A stretch of DNA of 64,000 bases from Hyphomicrobiaceae bacterium (GCA_008933705.1 WBUN01000011.1:34923-98922); one strand, 5' to 3'; counted from the first letter of the stretch, positions 8,296 through 17,587 are shown. Numbers and translations: made by a program. The notes: generated by a model from the letters alone, not told the origin.

Positions 8296-10155
8296 ATGAA
8301 GCCGCAGGCTCCCGAAAGCCGCCTCGACGTGGTCGAGATCTTCGATGATCTGGGCCCGGACGAGCGTGCGCGGCTGGCCGCCGAGCTGCAGACGCTCAGC
8401 CTGAAGCGCGGTGACGTGCTGGTGCGCCAGGGCGAGACGGCGGATGCGCTGTACATCGTCGTGACTGGACGCTTCATCGTCACGGTCGACGGCCGCCGCC
8501 AGCCGGTGGCCGAGCTCGGACCCGGGCAACCGATCGGCGAGATCGCCTTCCTTGCCGGGGGCGCGCGCACGGCGACGGTGACGGCGCTGCGTGACAGCCT
8601 GGTGCTGCGTCTGGGGCGCGCAGAGTTCGAGGCGCTTTCTGCGCGCAGCCCCGGCATCTGGCGCACGCTCACGGTTACGCTGGCGCGGCGCGTAGCCGAG
8701 GGCAACGTCGACCGCGCGGCGCCGCCTGACCCGCGACCACGCACGGTCGCACTCATTCGCGCCGGGGCGAGCCCGCTGCCCGAGACGTTCGTCGCCCGCC
8801 TCCTGACAACGTTCGAACGCTCCAGCCGGACCTTGCTGGTCGATGCCGCCAAGGCTAACGATGTCCTGCCTGCCGGCACGCCTCTCGACAGCGCCGAGGC
8901 GACGCGCGCGCTCAACGCGCTCGAGAACCGCAGCGACTACGTGCTGTTCCTCGCCGACGCCGAGCTGACGCCCTGGTCCGAGAAGGCGATCCGGCAGGCG
9001 GATCTGGTGCTGGCGATCGGCTGGCACAATGCAACCGACACACGGCCCAACGCGCTCGAGCGGCTCGCGGCCGACCTGCTGCCGGCCGATGCGCAGCGCC
9101 TGGTGCTGCTGCACGAGACGCGTGCGCCCATCACCGGCACGGCTCGCTGGCTCGCGGGCCGAACCATCGCCATGCACCATCACGTAGCACTCGATGCGCC
9201 GGGCGACATCGGGCGGCTGTTCCGCTTCGTGCACGGAACGGCGCTCGGCCTCGTCGCCTGCGGCGGCGGCGCCTACTGCGCGGCGCACATCGGACTCTAT
9301 AAGGCGCTGCTGCAGTCGGGGATCACCTTCGACATCATGGGCGGCACCTCGGGCGGCGGCGCCATGACGGCGGCCTTCGCCATGGGCACCGCGCCCGACG
9401 ACGTGGATCGCGCCACGCACGAGATATTCGTCACCAACAAGGCCATGCGCCGCTACACGTGGCCGCGCTACAGCCTGCTCGACCACACCAACTTCGACCG
9501 GCAGCTCGCCAGATACTACGGCGGGGTCGACATCGAGGATCTGTGGATCCCCTACTTCGCCGTCTCCACCAACCTGTCGCGACACGACCTGCACCGGCAT
9601 CGGCAGGGCGACTTGTGGGCGGCCGTGCGCGCGACCGGATCGGTGCCGGTTCTGCTGCCGCCCTACTACACCGCCGACGGGCACATGCTGGTCGACGGCG
9701 CCATCATGGACAACGTGCCGGTGCGCATCATGCACGAGCTGAAGAGCGGCCCCAACATCGTCGTCAGCTTCGATGTGCCCAAGCTCGAGCGCTTCGACGT
9801 CGACTACAGGGCGCTGCCGGGCCGCGCGCACCTGCTGAAATGCGCCGTCAACCCGCTGCTGCGGCGCACCCTGCCGAGGGCGCCGGGCGTCGGCACCGTG
9901 CTCATGCGCTCGCTGATGGCCAACCGGCAGGACTTCGACCGGCATCTGCAGGCTGACGACATACTGCTGGTACCGCCCATTCCATCCGACATGGGTGTGC
10001 TCGACTGGCACCGCCATACCGAGCTGATGGACCGCGCCTATCGCTGGACCATGCGCGAGGCGGCGCGCCTGAAGGCGGAAGGGCACCCGGTCATGGCAGC
10101 GCCGGGGCGCGGGACGGCCGCCGTTCGTGCGGCCGAGCTGCCTGTGGCTGAATGA
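8296..10155 (+). CDS. Patatin-like phospholipase with N-terminal cyclic-nucleotide-binding domain
   Basis: About 619 residues. Residues ~10-130 match a cNMP-binding/Crp-like effector domain (LKRGDVLVRQGETADALYIVVTGRF, PIGEIAFLAGGARTATVTA). A linker of ~150 residues follows, resembling the middle region of neuropathy-target-esterase-type proteins. The patatin domain starts with the oxyanion-hole motif ACGGGAYCAAHIG, the nucleophile serine is in GGTSGGG (~residue 350) and the catalytic Asp in LVDGAIMDN (~466). Such proteins hydrolyse acyl chains from (lyso)phospholipids, probably at the inner membrane, under control of the N-terminal domain. The start at 8296 (MKPQAPES) is chosen because the longer frame (8197) adds atypical sequence; its ribosome site is weak. 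Confidence 0.88.
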   Translation: MKPQAPESRLDVVEIFDDLGPDERARLAAELQTLSLKRGDVLVRQGETADALYIVVTGRFIVTVDGRRQPVAELGPGQPIGEIAFLAGGARTATVTALRDSLVLRLGRAEFEALSARSPGIWRTLTVTLARRVAEGNVDRAAPPDPRPRTVALIRAGASPLPETFVARLLTTFERSSRTLLVDAAKANDVLPAGTPLDSAEATRALNALENRSDYVLFLADAELTPWSEKAIRQADLVLAIGWHNATDTRPNALERLAADLLPADAQRLVLLHETRAPITGTARWLAGRTIAMHHHVALDAPGDIGRLFRFVHGTALGLVACGGGAYCAAHIGLYKALLQSGITFDIMGGTSGGGAMTAAFAMGTAPDDVDRATHEIFVTNKAMRRYTWPRYSLLDHTNFDRQLARYYGGVDIEDLWIPYFAVSTNLSRHDLHRHRQGDLWAAVRATGSVPVLLPPYYTADGHMLVDGAIMDNVPVRIMHELKSGPNIVVSFDVPKLERFDVDYRALPGRAHLLKCAVNPLLRRTLPRAPGVGTVLMRSLMANRQDFDRHLQADDILLVPPIPSDMGVLDWHRHTELMDRAYRWTMREAARLKAEGHPVMAAPGRGTAAVRAAELPVAE

Positions 10156-10416
10156 GCGGCGTGCGCCGACTGTGCAGCGCAAGATCGCGCCGAGCATGAC
10201 GTAATCGTCCCGTCGGCATGTGGCGGGCAGGTCCGCCCCCGCGACAGCCGCAAGGCGTGGATTGCCAATCCTTGCAAAGCTGCCGCCGGCGCACCAACTC
10301 CAATAGAGGTGCCGGATCGGCCATGCCCTGTCATGCGGGTCGATCCCACAGCCCTCAGTCGATGAGGCTGATCACAGTCGCATCTGACCGGCCTCGGACA
10401 GTCCAGGGAGGACGCC

Positions 10417-11244
10417 ATGGCTGTGATTGCGATGACGCGCGAGATGGCGACGCTCGGCAAGGACGTGGCCGCCGGAGTCGCAGACCGACTGGGCCTTGCG
10501 GTCGTGCACCACGAGCTCGTCGAGCATGACATCGCCGAGCGCGCGGGACTGCGCGAGAGCGAGGTGCACAGGTTCCTCGAGGGCGAGGCCACGCTCCTGG
10601 AACGCTGGAAGATCGATCGCCAGCGCCTTTCCCGCTACACCGCCGAGGAGATCCTGGAACTTGCCGTGAAGGGCAACGTGCTGATCCGCGGCTGGGGCGC
10701 AACCTACCTGCTCCGCCTGGTACCCCACGTCATATGCGTGCGCATCTGCGCACCGATGGCATTCCGCGAGCAGGTGCTGATGCGCCGTCTCGGCATCGAA
10801 AACGCAGCCCTGGCGCGGCGGGAAATCGGCCGCAACGATGCGGCCCACAATGTAACCATGCAGAGAATCTTCGGCGTCAACTGGCTGGACGCCACGCTCT
10901 ACGCCATCGTTCTCAATACGGAGCGCGTGCCGGTCGAGGACTGCGTTCAGCAGATTGTCGCCCTGACGCGAAGTCCGGCGTTCCAGGAAACGGCGCGTTC
11001 GCGCGGCGCCTTGATGGACGAGCTGGTGTTGTGCCGCGTCCGCGCGGTGCTCGATCAGCATTTCGGCTCCGGCATAGAAACGCTTGGCGGCATCGAGCCG
11101 ACGGTGTCGGAGGGGAAGGTCATGCTGACGGGAGCAACGACCGATCGGAACACGATCACGGAAGCCGTGCGCCTCACGCGCGCCGTGAAGGGTGTTAAGG
11201 CCGTCGACAACCGCATCGCCCATGTCACCATGCGGGCGACATGA
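10417..11244 (+). CDS. Cytidylate kinase-like protein fused to a BON domain
   Basis: 275 residues. The first ~200 resemble the cytidylate-kinase-like family (AMTREMATLGKDVAAGVADRLGLAVVHHELV, then RGWGATYLL and VRICAP), a P-loop kinase fold; here the P-loop is degenerate (no clear GxxGxGK[ST]), so kinase activity is doubtful. Residues ~205-272 form a BON domain (EGKVMLTGATTDRNTITEAVRLTRAVKGVKAVDNRI), usually a phospholipid- or envelope-binding module. The combination is unusual; no signal peptide is visible. The gene stands alone between the patatin and YbaK genes on the same strand, with gaps of 260 and 311 bases. Confidence 0.72.
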   Translation: MAVIAMTREMATLGKDVAAGVADRLGLAVVHHELVEHDIAERAGLRESEVHRFLEGEATLLERWKIDRQRLSRYTAEEILELAVKGNVLIRGWGATYLLRLVPHVICVRICAPMAFREQVLMRRLGIENAALARREIGRNDAAHNVTMQRIFGVNWLDATLYAIVLNTERVPVEDCVQQIVALTRSPAFQETARSRGALMDELVLCRVRAVLDQHFGSGIETLGGIEPTVSEGKVMLTGATTDRNTITEAVRLTRAVKGVKAVDNRIAHVTMRAT

Positions 11245-11555
11245 CCTCGGGGCCAGCCCGCCTGCCCGGCGTCATGGGCTTGCGCCGGGCGCATTGGCCG
11301 CCGGCGTCCCGGCCGGGGCTTGGTGAATGAGCGCCAGCCCGGCGCGGCGTCAACGTCGCTCTTGTCGGAGCCATGCGCCAAGCCTAAGCTGACAACATGA
11401 TAGCTGGCGAGCGACCGGGCAGGATGCGCCGCGCGGATTGCCAGCAACGAGCGCCGGAGCCCGTCGCGACGACGGCCCGGCTGGCCCGCGCTAAATGCGG
11501 CGTGTCCTTGAGCGGTTCGCCACGCACGGCGTGACGCAAACCGAAGGAGGACACC
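11245..11555. other. Intergenic gap, nothing recognised
   Basis: 311 bases between two + strand genes. Short open frames exist but have no family resemblance. AAGGAGG at 11543-11549 before the ATG at 11556 is a strong ribosome binding site for the next gene. Confidence 0.5.
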
Positions 11556-12026
11556 ATGGGTATCGCGCTGACGCTTCAGCAATACCTCAGCGATCAACAC
11601 ATCGACTACGAGGTGATGACACACGAACGAACGAGCACGGCGATGCAATCCGCTCGCGCAAGCCATGTACCGGGCGACAACCTGGCCAAAGGCGTGGTGC
11701 TGACACGGGAAGGCGGCTATGTCGTCGCCATTCTTCCTGCATCCCGCAGAGTCCAGCTGGATGCGATCGAGGAGATGCTGCACTGCCCGGTCAGCATGGC
11801 CTCAGAGGATGAGATCAGCGGTCTGTTCCCCGATTGCGAGACCGGCGCCGTGCCGGCGATCGGAGCTGCCTATGCGGTCGACTGCATCGTCGACGACAGC
11901 CTCGATCGGCAAGGTGATATCTACCTGGAAGGTGGCGATCACCTCAGCCTGATCCACATCGGCGGGACGCAGTTCCGCGACCTCATGAAGGATGCGCCGC
12001 GCGGGCACATTGCCGCGCCGGCCTGA
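11556..12026 (+). CDS. YbaK/EbsC family aminoacyl-tRNA deacylase
   Basis: 156 residues with the YbaK/ProX fold: an N-terminal strand ending YEVMTHERT, the segment ARASHVPGDNLAKGVVL with the conserved lysine, then VVAILPASRRVQLDAIEEML and, near the end, GAVPAIGAAYAVDCIVDDSL. Family members hydrolyse mischarged tRNA (for example Cys-tRNA-Pro) in trans. This variant belongs to the stand-alone group whose substrate is uncertain. AAGGAGG precedes the ATG by six bases. A run of ten G residues (12102-12111) downstream may be a slippage or sequencing artefact. Confidence 0.85.
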   Translation: MGIALTLQQYLSDQHIDYEVMTHERTSTAMQSARASHVPGDNLAKGVVLTREGGYVVAILPASRRVQLDAIEEMLHCPVSMASEDEISGLFPDCETGAVPAIGAAYAVDCIVDDSLDRQGDIYLEGGDHLSLIHIGGTQFRDLMKDAPRGHIAAPA

Positions 12027-12124
12027 TCGCCGGTCGCAATCATGGCTGCAAAGGCGCAGGCAGATAGCGCCGGGCCACGACGCTGAGAAAGGTCACGGCG
12101 CGGGGGGGGGGTGGCGCTGCGTCC

Positions 12125-13396
12125 TCAGTAAAGGAGATAGCGGGCGCGCCGGACCTTGAACTGCGCGACTTCGTTCTGCCATGCACTCACGATGGCCGAA
12201 CCGTCGCTGCCGCCCATGAGGAGGCGATGGAGACGCTTCGTGCCGGCAATGGCGTGCAGCATCTTCAAGTTCGGGAACAGCCGCGTCACCCGCTTCGACC
12301 GCGCCTCGGCCGCCACGACGCAGAGCACGTGCATTCCGACCTCGAGCGGCTCGATGCGCGCGGCGTCCGTGACGACGACCCGCACTCCTTCGATCTTCCG
12401 CCCCTCGAAGCGCGGCCGCGTGGCCACGCGCGGGATGGCGTGGGGCGTGAAGACCGCCGTCTCGAACCGCACGCCGGCAAGCCCGATGGCGTTGAGGTTC
12501 GCCACGACGCGCGGCGCCTCGAGCCAGGGCGCGCCGAAAAGCGAGAAAGGAGTCGCTGTGCCGCGCCCCTCGCTGACCTCGGCCTCGCCGACGATGCCGA
12601 TGCCGGGGTAGACGAGCGCGGACTCGAATGTGGGAATGTTCGGGCTCGTCGCCACCCAGGCACGCCCGGTCTGCGGCCAGCGCATGGACCGCTGCCAGCC
12701 GTGCATCGCAACGACGCTCAGGTCGAGATCATCGAGGCCTTCCAGCCATCGCTCCTCCTTGATCATGCGCGCGAGCTCGCCCACGGTCAGACCGTGCACG
12801 ATGGGGATCGGGTACTGCCCGACAAAGGAGCGCAGCGGCCGCTCGAGAACGAACCCCGAGACGTACTCGCCTCCGAGCGGATTGGGCCGGTCGAGAACGA
12901 TGAAAGGGATGCGCGCCGCCGCCGCGCCCTGCATGGCGAGGCCCATGGTCGATATGTAGGTGTAGAAGCGGGCGCCGACCTCCTGAATGTCGAAAACCAG
13001 GACATCGACGTTGCGCAGCATGGCCGGCGTCGGCTTCCGGCTGGCGCCGTAGAGACTGTAGACGGGGATGCCTGTCTTCGTGTCGACGCCATCGCGCACG
13101 CTTGCGCCGGCCTCCGCGTCGCCGCGAAAGCCGTGCTCCGGCGCGAAGATGGCCGTGAGCCTTACGTTCGGCGTCCGGCTCAGCAGATCAGCCAGATGCT
13201 CGCCGCCAACGCGTCCGGTCTGATTGGTGATGAGGCCGACCCGCTTGCCGGCAAGGGCGGCGAAGCCCGAGGCGGCGAGCACATCGGCGCCGGTCGCGAC
13301 CGGACTGGATCGGGCAGGCGTTCGGCTCAATGACGAATGGGCCATGGCCAGGCTGCACACGATCGCGAGAAGGAATGCACAGGCAGTGCGGGTCAT
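12125..13396 (-). CDS. Exo-beta-N-acetylmuramidase NamZ-like (DUF1343) protein
   Basis: About 423 residues. An N-terminal signal peptide (ACAFLLAIVCSLAMA) precedes the DUF1343 domain: GKRVGLITNQTGR, FAPEHGFRG, GIPVYSLYG, DVLVFDIQEVGARFYTY, LDRPNPLGG and YPGIGIVGEAEVSEGRGT. DUF1343 proteins include the experimentally described NamZ muramidase that removes terminal MurNAc from peptidoglycan fragments, so a role in cell-wall recycling is likely. The frame has a TTG candidate at 13450, but the ATG at 13396 places the signal peptide correctly. Confidence 0.88.
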   Translation of the reverse strand: MTRTACAFLLAIVCSLAMAHSSLSRTPARSSPVATGADVLAASGFAALAGKRVGLITNQTGRVGGEHLADLLSRTPNVRLTAIFAPEHGFRGDAEAGASVRDGVDTKTGIPVYSLYGASRKPTPAMLRNVDVLVFDIQEVGARFYTYISTMGLAMQGAAAARIPFIVLDRPNPLGGEYVSGFVLERPLRSFVGQYPIPIVHGLTVGELARMIKEERWLEGLDDLDLSVVAMHGWQRSMRWPQTGRAWVATSPNIPTFESALVYPGIGIVGEAEVSEGRGTATPFSLFGAPWLEAPRVVANLNAIGLAGVRFETAVFTPHAIPRVATRPRFEGRKIEGVRVVVTDAARIEPLEVGMHVLCVVAAEARSKRVTRLFPNLKMLHAIAGTKRLHRLLMGGSDGSAIVSAWQNEVAQFKVRRARYLLY

Positions 13397-13467
13397 CAGT
13401 ATGCGGGCGGGATGGGGCACGCTCAGCCACGCCGACGCGTGATGCCCCAAATGGCCAGCCCGCCTGC

Positions 13468-13662
13468 TCAGCGCATGCGGCCGGTGATGGCGCGCACGAT
13501 AATGCGGCCGAGGCTGGCGGCGATGGCGCGGATGAAGGATTTCATCGCCGCCTCGCCGACGCTCTGGCGCTGATAGCCGCGACGCGGCGTCGGCGATGCG
13601 TAGTTGTAGTCCTCCCGCTGTGCGGGTGCGCTAGAATTGCGGTCGTCGGCTCTGTTCGCCAT
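13468..13662 (-). CDS. Small basic protein sharing the C-terminal tail of the HerA-like ATPase
   Basis: A 64-residue frame starting 10 bases after the stop of the HerA-like gene, on the same strand. Its last ~30 residues (VGEAAMKSFIRAIAASLGR then IIVRAITG) align with the last ~30 of the ATPase next door (LGETFTKSIMRSVASSLGT then AIVKAILG), including the position relative to the stop. The first half is polar and low-complexity. This similarity supports real coding and an origin by partial duplication. Function unknown; it could bind the same partner as the ATPase tail. Confidence 0.62.
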   Translation of the reverse strand: MANRADDRNSSAPAQREDYNYASPTPRRGYQRQSVGEAAMKSFIRAIAASLGRIIVRAITGRMR

Positions 13663-13672
13663 GGTCCGTCTC

Positions 13673-15136
13673 CTATCGCCGCCCGCCCAGAATGGCCTTG
13701 ACAATGGCGGTGCCGAGGCTGCTCGCCACCGAGCGCATGATCGACTTGGTGAAGGTCTCGCCCAATCCCTGGCGACGGCCGGTGCCGTTGCCCATCAGAA
13801 TGCTGCCCCAGCCCTCGGACTGGCTGGCCTGGGTGCTCGCCTTCTTCTGCAGCATCTCGTAGGCGGAGTCCCGATCCATCACCTCCTCGTACTTGCCGTA
13901 GACGGGGCTCGCCTCGATCTTGGCCTTGCGCTCGGACTCGTTGACGGGCCCGATGCGCGCCGAGGGCGGGCGGATCAGCGTGCGCTGCACGATCGAGGGC
14001 TCGCCGCCCTTGTGCAGCACGGAGACCAGCGCCTCGCCGACCTTGAGCTCCTGGATCACACGCTCGGTGTCGATCTCCGGGTTCGGCCGGAAGGTCTCGG
14101 CCGCGGCACGGATGCCCTTCTGCTCGATGGGCGTGAAGGCGCGCAGTGCATGCTGGATGCGGTTGCCGAGCTGGGCGGAGACGGAGTTGGGGACGTCGCG
14201 CGGGTTCTGTGTGACGTAGTAGACGCCGACCCCCTTGGAGCGGATGAGGCGCGTCACGCGCTCCACCTGCTCGAGCAGCGCCTTGGGCGCCTCGTTGAAC
14301 AGCAGATGCGCCTCGTCGAAGAAGAAGACGAGCTTCGGCTTCGGCGGATCGCCGAGCTCGGGCAGCTTGTCGAAGAGCTGGGCCAGCATCCACAGCAGGA
14401 ACGTGCCGTAGAGCCGCGGGGTCTTCATCAGCCTGTCGGCGGCGAGAATGTTGATATAGCCGCGGCCGTCCGGCGCGGTCTTCATGAAGTCCTTGATGTC
14501 GAGCGACGGCTCGCCGAAGAAATTGTTGGCACCCTGCTCCTCGAGCACGAGCAGGCGCCGCTGGATGGCACCGACCGAGATGGCGGCAACGTTGCCGTAC
14601 TTGGTCATCAGGGACTTGCCGCGCTGGCCGATGTCGTTGGCCATCGAGCGCAAGTCCTTGAGATCGAGGAGCGGCAGGCCCTCGTCGGCGGCCACGCGGA
14701 ACATGATGTTGAGAACACCCTCCTGAGTCTCGTTGAGCTCCAGGAGGCGCGACAGCAGAAGGGGGCCCATCTCCTGCACCGTCGCGCGGATGGGATGGCC
14801 CATCTCGCCGAACAGGTCCCAGTACATGGTCGGGTAGGCGGTGTTGGACCAGTCGTCGAGCCCGATCTCCTTGGCGCGCTTGGCAAGCCCCTCTTTCGGC
14901 TCACCCATGGCCGACACACCCGAGAGATCGCCCTTGATGTCGGCGGCGAAGACCGGCACGCCGGCATCCGAGAAGCCCTCGGCCATCACCTGCAGCGAGA
15001 CGGTCTTGCCGGTGCCGGTGGCGCCGGTGACGAGGCCGTGCCGGTTGGCGAGCTTGAGCTCCAGGTACTCGGCGCCCGCGCCGCTGCGCCCGAGGAAGAT
15101 CTTGCCCTCTTGCATCAGCGCTTCGCTCTTCACCAT
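13673..15136 (-). CDS. HerA-like ATPase (DUF853 helicase family)
   Basis: 487 residues. The Walker A motif GATGTGKT is at residues 38-45, preceded by the typical LANRHGLVTG, and the Walker B region is KLVFFFDEAHLLF (~270). Other family landmarks are FAADIKGDLSG, the sensor-like VYYVTQNPRDVPNSV, and LGNRIQHALRAFTP. These proteins belong to the HerA/FtsK superfamily and are common stand-alone genes in proteobacteria; the cellular role is poorly defined (DNA translocation or repair proposed). The C-terminal ~30 residues form a hydrophobic/basic helix that recurs in the small downstream gene. No NurA nuclease is adjacent. Confidence 0.9.
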   Translation of the reverse strand: MVKSEALMQEGKIFLGRSGAGAEYLELKLANRHGLVTGATGTGKTVSLQVMAEGFSDAGVPVFAADIKGDLSGVSAMGEPKEGLAKRAKEIGLDDWSNTAYPTMYWDLFGEMGHPIRATVQEMGPLLLSRLLELNETQEGVLNIMFRVAADEGLPLLDLKDLRSMANDIGQRGKSLMTKYGNVAAISVGAIQRRLLVLEEQGANNFFGEPSLDIKDFMKTAPDGRGYINILAADRLMKTPRLYGTFLLWMLAQLFDKLPELGDPPKPKLVFFFDEAHLLFNEAPKALLEQVERVTRLIRSKGVGVYYVTQNPRDVPNSVSAQLGNRIQHALRAFTPIEQKGIRAAAETFRPNPEIDTERVIQELKVGEALVSVLHKGGEPSIVQRTLIRPPSARIGPVNESERKAKIEASPVYGKYEEVMDRDSAYEMLQKKASTQASQSEGWGSILMGNGTGRRQGLGETFTKSIMRSVASSLGTAIVKAILGGRR

Positions 15137-15348
15137 GGCGTGCTCCTTGCGGGGAGGGGCGACTCAAGGTCGCCCGTTGCCTGCCCTGATTACATGCCGG
15201 CCCAGTCTTGGCAATGGACGGTTGCATGTCCATCGTGGGGATAACTGATGCCGGTTCATGCTGCAATATTGGGCATTGGAAAGGCAGCGGAATGGGCTAC
15301 CAATGGCGGGAACGCCAGCCCTCGAGGGCGCCGAAAACGAGACGGATC

Positions 15349-17223
15349 ATGACTGGACCCGATGTGCCGCTGGCTGCCGGCTTCGAGCAGCCCTCCCGCG
15401 AGGCGTGGCTGAAGCTGGTCGAAAAGGTGCTCAAGGGCGCCGATTTCGAGAAGCGGCTGGTGTCGCGCACGGCCGACGGGCTGGCCGTTGAGCCGCTCTA
15501 TACCCGCCAAGATACCGGCCAAGACGCGACGCCCGCGCCGCTGCCGGCCGGGCGGACCGGGGCCCGCGCGTGGGATATCCGTCAGCGTCACGCCGAGCCC
15601 GATGCGGTGCTCGCCAACAAGGCCATCCTGGAGGATCTGGAGGGCGGCGTCACATCGCTCCTCCTGCAGATCAAGGCGCCGGGGCAGACCGGCATCTCCT
15701 ACCGCGCGAAGCCCCTGTCCACGGCGCTCAAGGGGGTGTTCCTCAATGCCTGCACGATCGCACTCGATGCCCGCGAGAACACCATGGACGCCGCGGGCAG
15801 CCTGATCGAGATCTGGCGCGAGGGCAGTATCGGCGAGAATGTGCGCCGCGGCGCCTTCAACTTCGACCCGCTCGGCGTGCTGGCCGAGACGGGCACGCTC
15901 TACCATCCAGCCGGCCGCTCATGCGAGATCGCGGCCGAGCTTGCCAACAGCTGCCGCAGCATGCCGCACGTGAGCGCGCTGCTGGCCGACGGGCGCCCCT
16001 ATCACGAGGCCGGCGCCAGCGAGGCGCAGGAGCTGGCGGCAATGCTCGCCACGCTGGTCGCCTACCTGCGCGCCTGCGAGACGGCGGGGCTCAGGCCGCG
16101 ATTTGCGCTGGCCAAGATCGCGCTAGGCCTTGCGGCCGATGCCGACCTGTTCCTCACCATCGCCAAGCTGCGCGCGGCGCGATTGCTGGTGGCGCGCGTG
16201 GCGGACGCCTGCGGCGCCGGCACCGCCGCGGAGAGCATGCATCTGACGGCCACCACCTCCGAGCGCATGATGGCCAGGCGCGATCCGTGGGTGAACATGC
16301 TGCGCACCACGGCGGCCTGCGCGGGTGCCGCATTCGGCGGCGCCGACGCCATCACCGTGCTGCCCTTCACGTGGGCGCTCGGCCAGCCCGATGCGTTCGC
16401 GCGCCGCATCGCACGCAACACGCACCTGGTGTTGCAGGAGGAGAGCGCGCTCGGCCGCGTGGCCGATCCGGCCGCCGGCTCCTGGTTCGTCGAGAAGCTG
16501 ACGCAGGACCTGGCGCAGAAGGCGTGGTCGCTGTTCCAGGAGATCGAGGCCAAGGGCGGCATGGCGCGCGCGCTCGAAACCGAATTCATCCAGGCCCAGA
16601 TCGGCAAGGTCGCCGAGGCCCGCGCCAGGAGCATCACCACCGGCCGGCTGGAGCTGACCGGCGTGTCGGCGTTTCCCATGCTGGCCGACGACGGCGTCAA
16701 GGCCGAGCCGCATCCCGTGCCCGACCCGGTGGTGAAAGGCGCCACGTCGGTGGCGCCGCTGACACCCCGCCGCCTCGCCGAGCCGTTCGAGCGCCTGCGC
16801 GACGCCTCCGATGCCCATCTTGCCAGGACCGGCCGGCGCCCGCAGGTGTTCGTCGCCACGCTCGGCGAACTGTCCGAATTCAACACGCGCGCGACGTGGA
16901 CGACCAACTTCCTGGCTGCCGGCGGCATCGAGGCGATCGTGGGCGAGGGTGCTCACAACTCTGCGGACGCCGGCAAGGCGTTTGCCGAGAGCGGTGCGCC
17001 GATCGCCTGCCTCTGCTCGTCCGACAAGATCTACGCAGAGCTGGGGGAAGCGACTGCGGGCGTGCTGAAGGCCGCGGGGGCCCGGCAGGTGCTGCTCGCC
17101 GGGCGTCCGAGAGAGCAGGAAGCCGCACTGAAGGCGGCCGGCGTCGATGGATTCGTGCATGCAGGCTGCGATGCCGTGCAAACGCTGACCGGGCTGCACC
17201 GCGCGTTGAACGTAGGGGAGTGA
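15349..17223 (+). CDS. mutA: Methylmalonyl-CoA mutase small (beta) subunit
   Basis: 624 residues, the usual size for the non-catalytic subunit of the heterodimeric mutase. The TIM-barrel half shows TTSERMMARRDPWVNMLRTT, ADAITVLPFTWALGQPDAFARRIARN and VADPAAGSWFVEKLT. The C-terminal half is a cobalamin-domain relic lacking the DxHxxG His motif, as expected for the small subunit. The family converts (R)-methylmalonyl-CoA to succinyl-CoA in propionate metabolism with the large subunit. The start at 15349 (MTGPDVPLAAGFEQPSREAW) matches homologues; upstream frame is noise. No mutB follows: the next gene reads the other way. Confidence 0.92.
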   Translation: MTGPDVPLAAGFEQPSREAWLKLVEKVLKGADFEKRLVSRTADGLAVEPLYTRQDTGQDATPAPLPAGRTGARAWDIRQRHAEPDAVLANKAILEDLEGGVTSLLLQIKAPGQTGISYRAKPLSTALKGVFLNACTIALDARENTMDAAGSLIEIWREGSIGENVRRGAFNFDPLGVLAETGTLYHPAGRSCEIAAELANSCRSMPHVSALLADGRPYHEAGASEAQELAAMLATLVAYLRACETAGLRPRFALAKIALGLAADADLFLTIAKLRAARLLVARVADACGAGTAAESMHLTATTSERMMARRDPWVNMLRTTAACAGAAFGGADAITVLPFTWALGQPDAFARRIARNTHLVLQEESALGRVADPAAGSWFVEKLTQDLAQKAWSLFQEIEAKGGMARALETEFIQAQIGKVAEARARSITTGRLELTGVSAFPMLADDGVKAEPHPVPDPVVKGATSVAPLTPRRLAEPFERLRDASDAHLARTGRRPQVFVATLGELSEFNTRATWTTNFLAAGGIEAIVGEGAHNSADAGKAFAESGAPIACLCSSDKIYAELGEATAGVLKAAGARQVLLAGRPREQEAALKAAGVDGFVHAGCDAVQTLTGLHRALNVGE

Positions 17224-17224
17224 C

Positions 17225-17587
17225 TCAAAGGGTCGCGGTCGGCTTGTGTGCCGCCTGGCTGTCCGCCGGCGCCTGGTCACGCCGCTCGGTCATGCCGTAG
17301 TCGCGCACCACCGTTGCGACGCGCAACCGGTAGTCGCGGAAGACGCCGCTGCGGCCCGCGCTCTGGACCGCCCGATGCTGCGTGTGCCGGCGCCAGTTGG
17401 CGACCGCCTCCTCGTCGCGCCACATCGACAGCGACAGCATCTTGTCGGGATCGGTGAGGCTCTGGAAACGCTCCACCGAGATGAAGCCTTCGATCTTCTC
17501 CAGCTCCGGTCGCAGACGCGCCGCGTAGTCGAGGTAGGAGTCCCGGCGGCCGTCTGCGGGCCACACCTCGAAGATGACCGCAATCAT
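17225..17587 (-). CDS. Antibiotic biosynthesis monooxygenase (ABM)-domain protein
   Basis: 120 residues. The first ~95 form a dimeric ferredoxin-like ABM domain (MIAVIFEVWPADGRRDSYLDYAARLRP then IEGFISVERF, LSLSMWRDEEAVANWRRHTQHR). A short polar tail follows. Such domains occur in small monooxygenases and in heme- or substrate-binding proteins, and function cannot be assigned. It lies 127 bases downstream of livF on the same strand, so it may be the last gene of the transporter unit. The longer open frame upstream is noise over livF. Confidence 0.8.
   Translation of the reverse strand: MIAVIFEVWPADGRRDSYLDYAARLRPELEKIEGFISVERFQSLTDPDKMLSLSMWRDEEAVANWRRHTQHRAVQSAGRSGVFRDYRLRVATVVRDYGMTERRDQAPADSQAAHKPTATL

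Noticed and set aside
8101..10197. 698-codon open frame on the minus strand
   Set aside because: It lies antisense to the patatin gene, whose product is clearly a cNMP/patatin protein; the antisense peptide has no family resemblance and reflects GC-rich codon structure.
12227..13333. 368-codon open frame on the + strand
   Set aside because: Antisense to the NamZ-like gene.
13637..15244. 535-codon open frame on the + strand
   Set aside because: Antisense to the HerA-like ATPase, with composition typical of reverse-complement noise.
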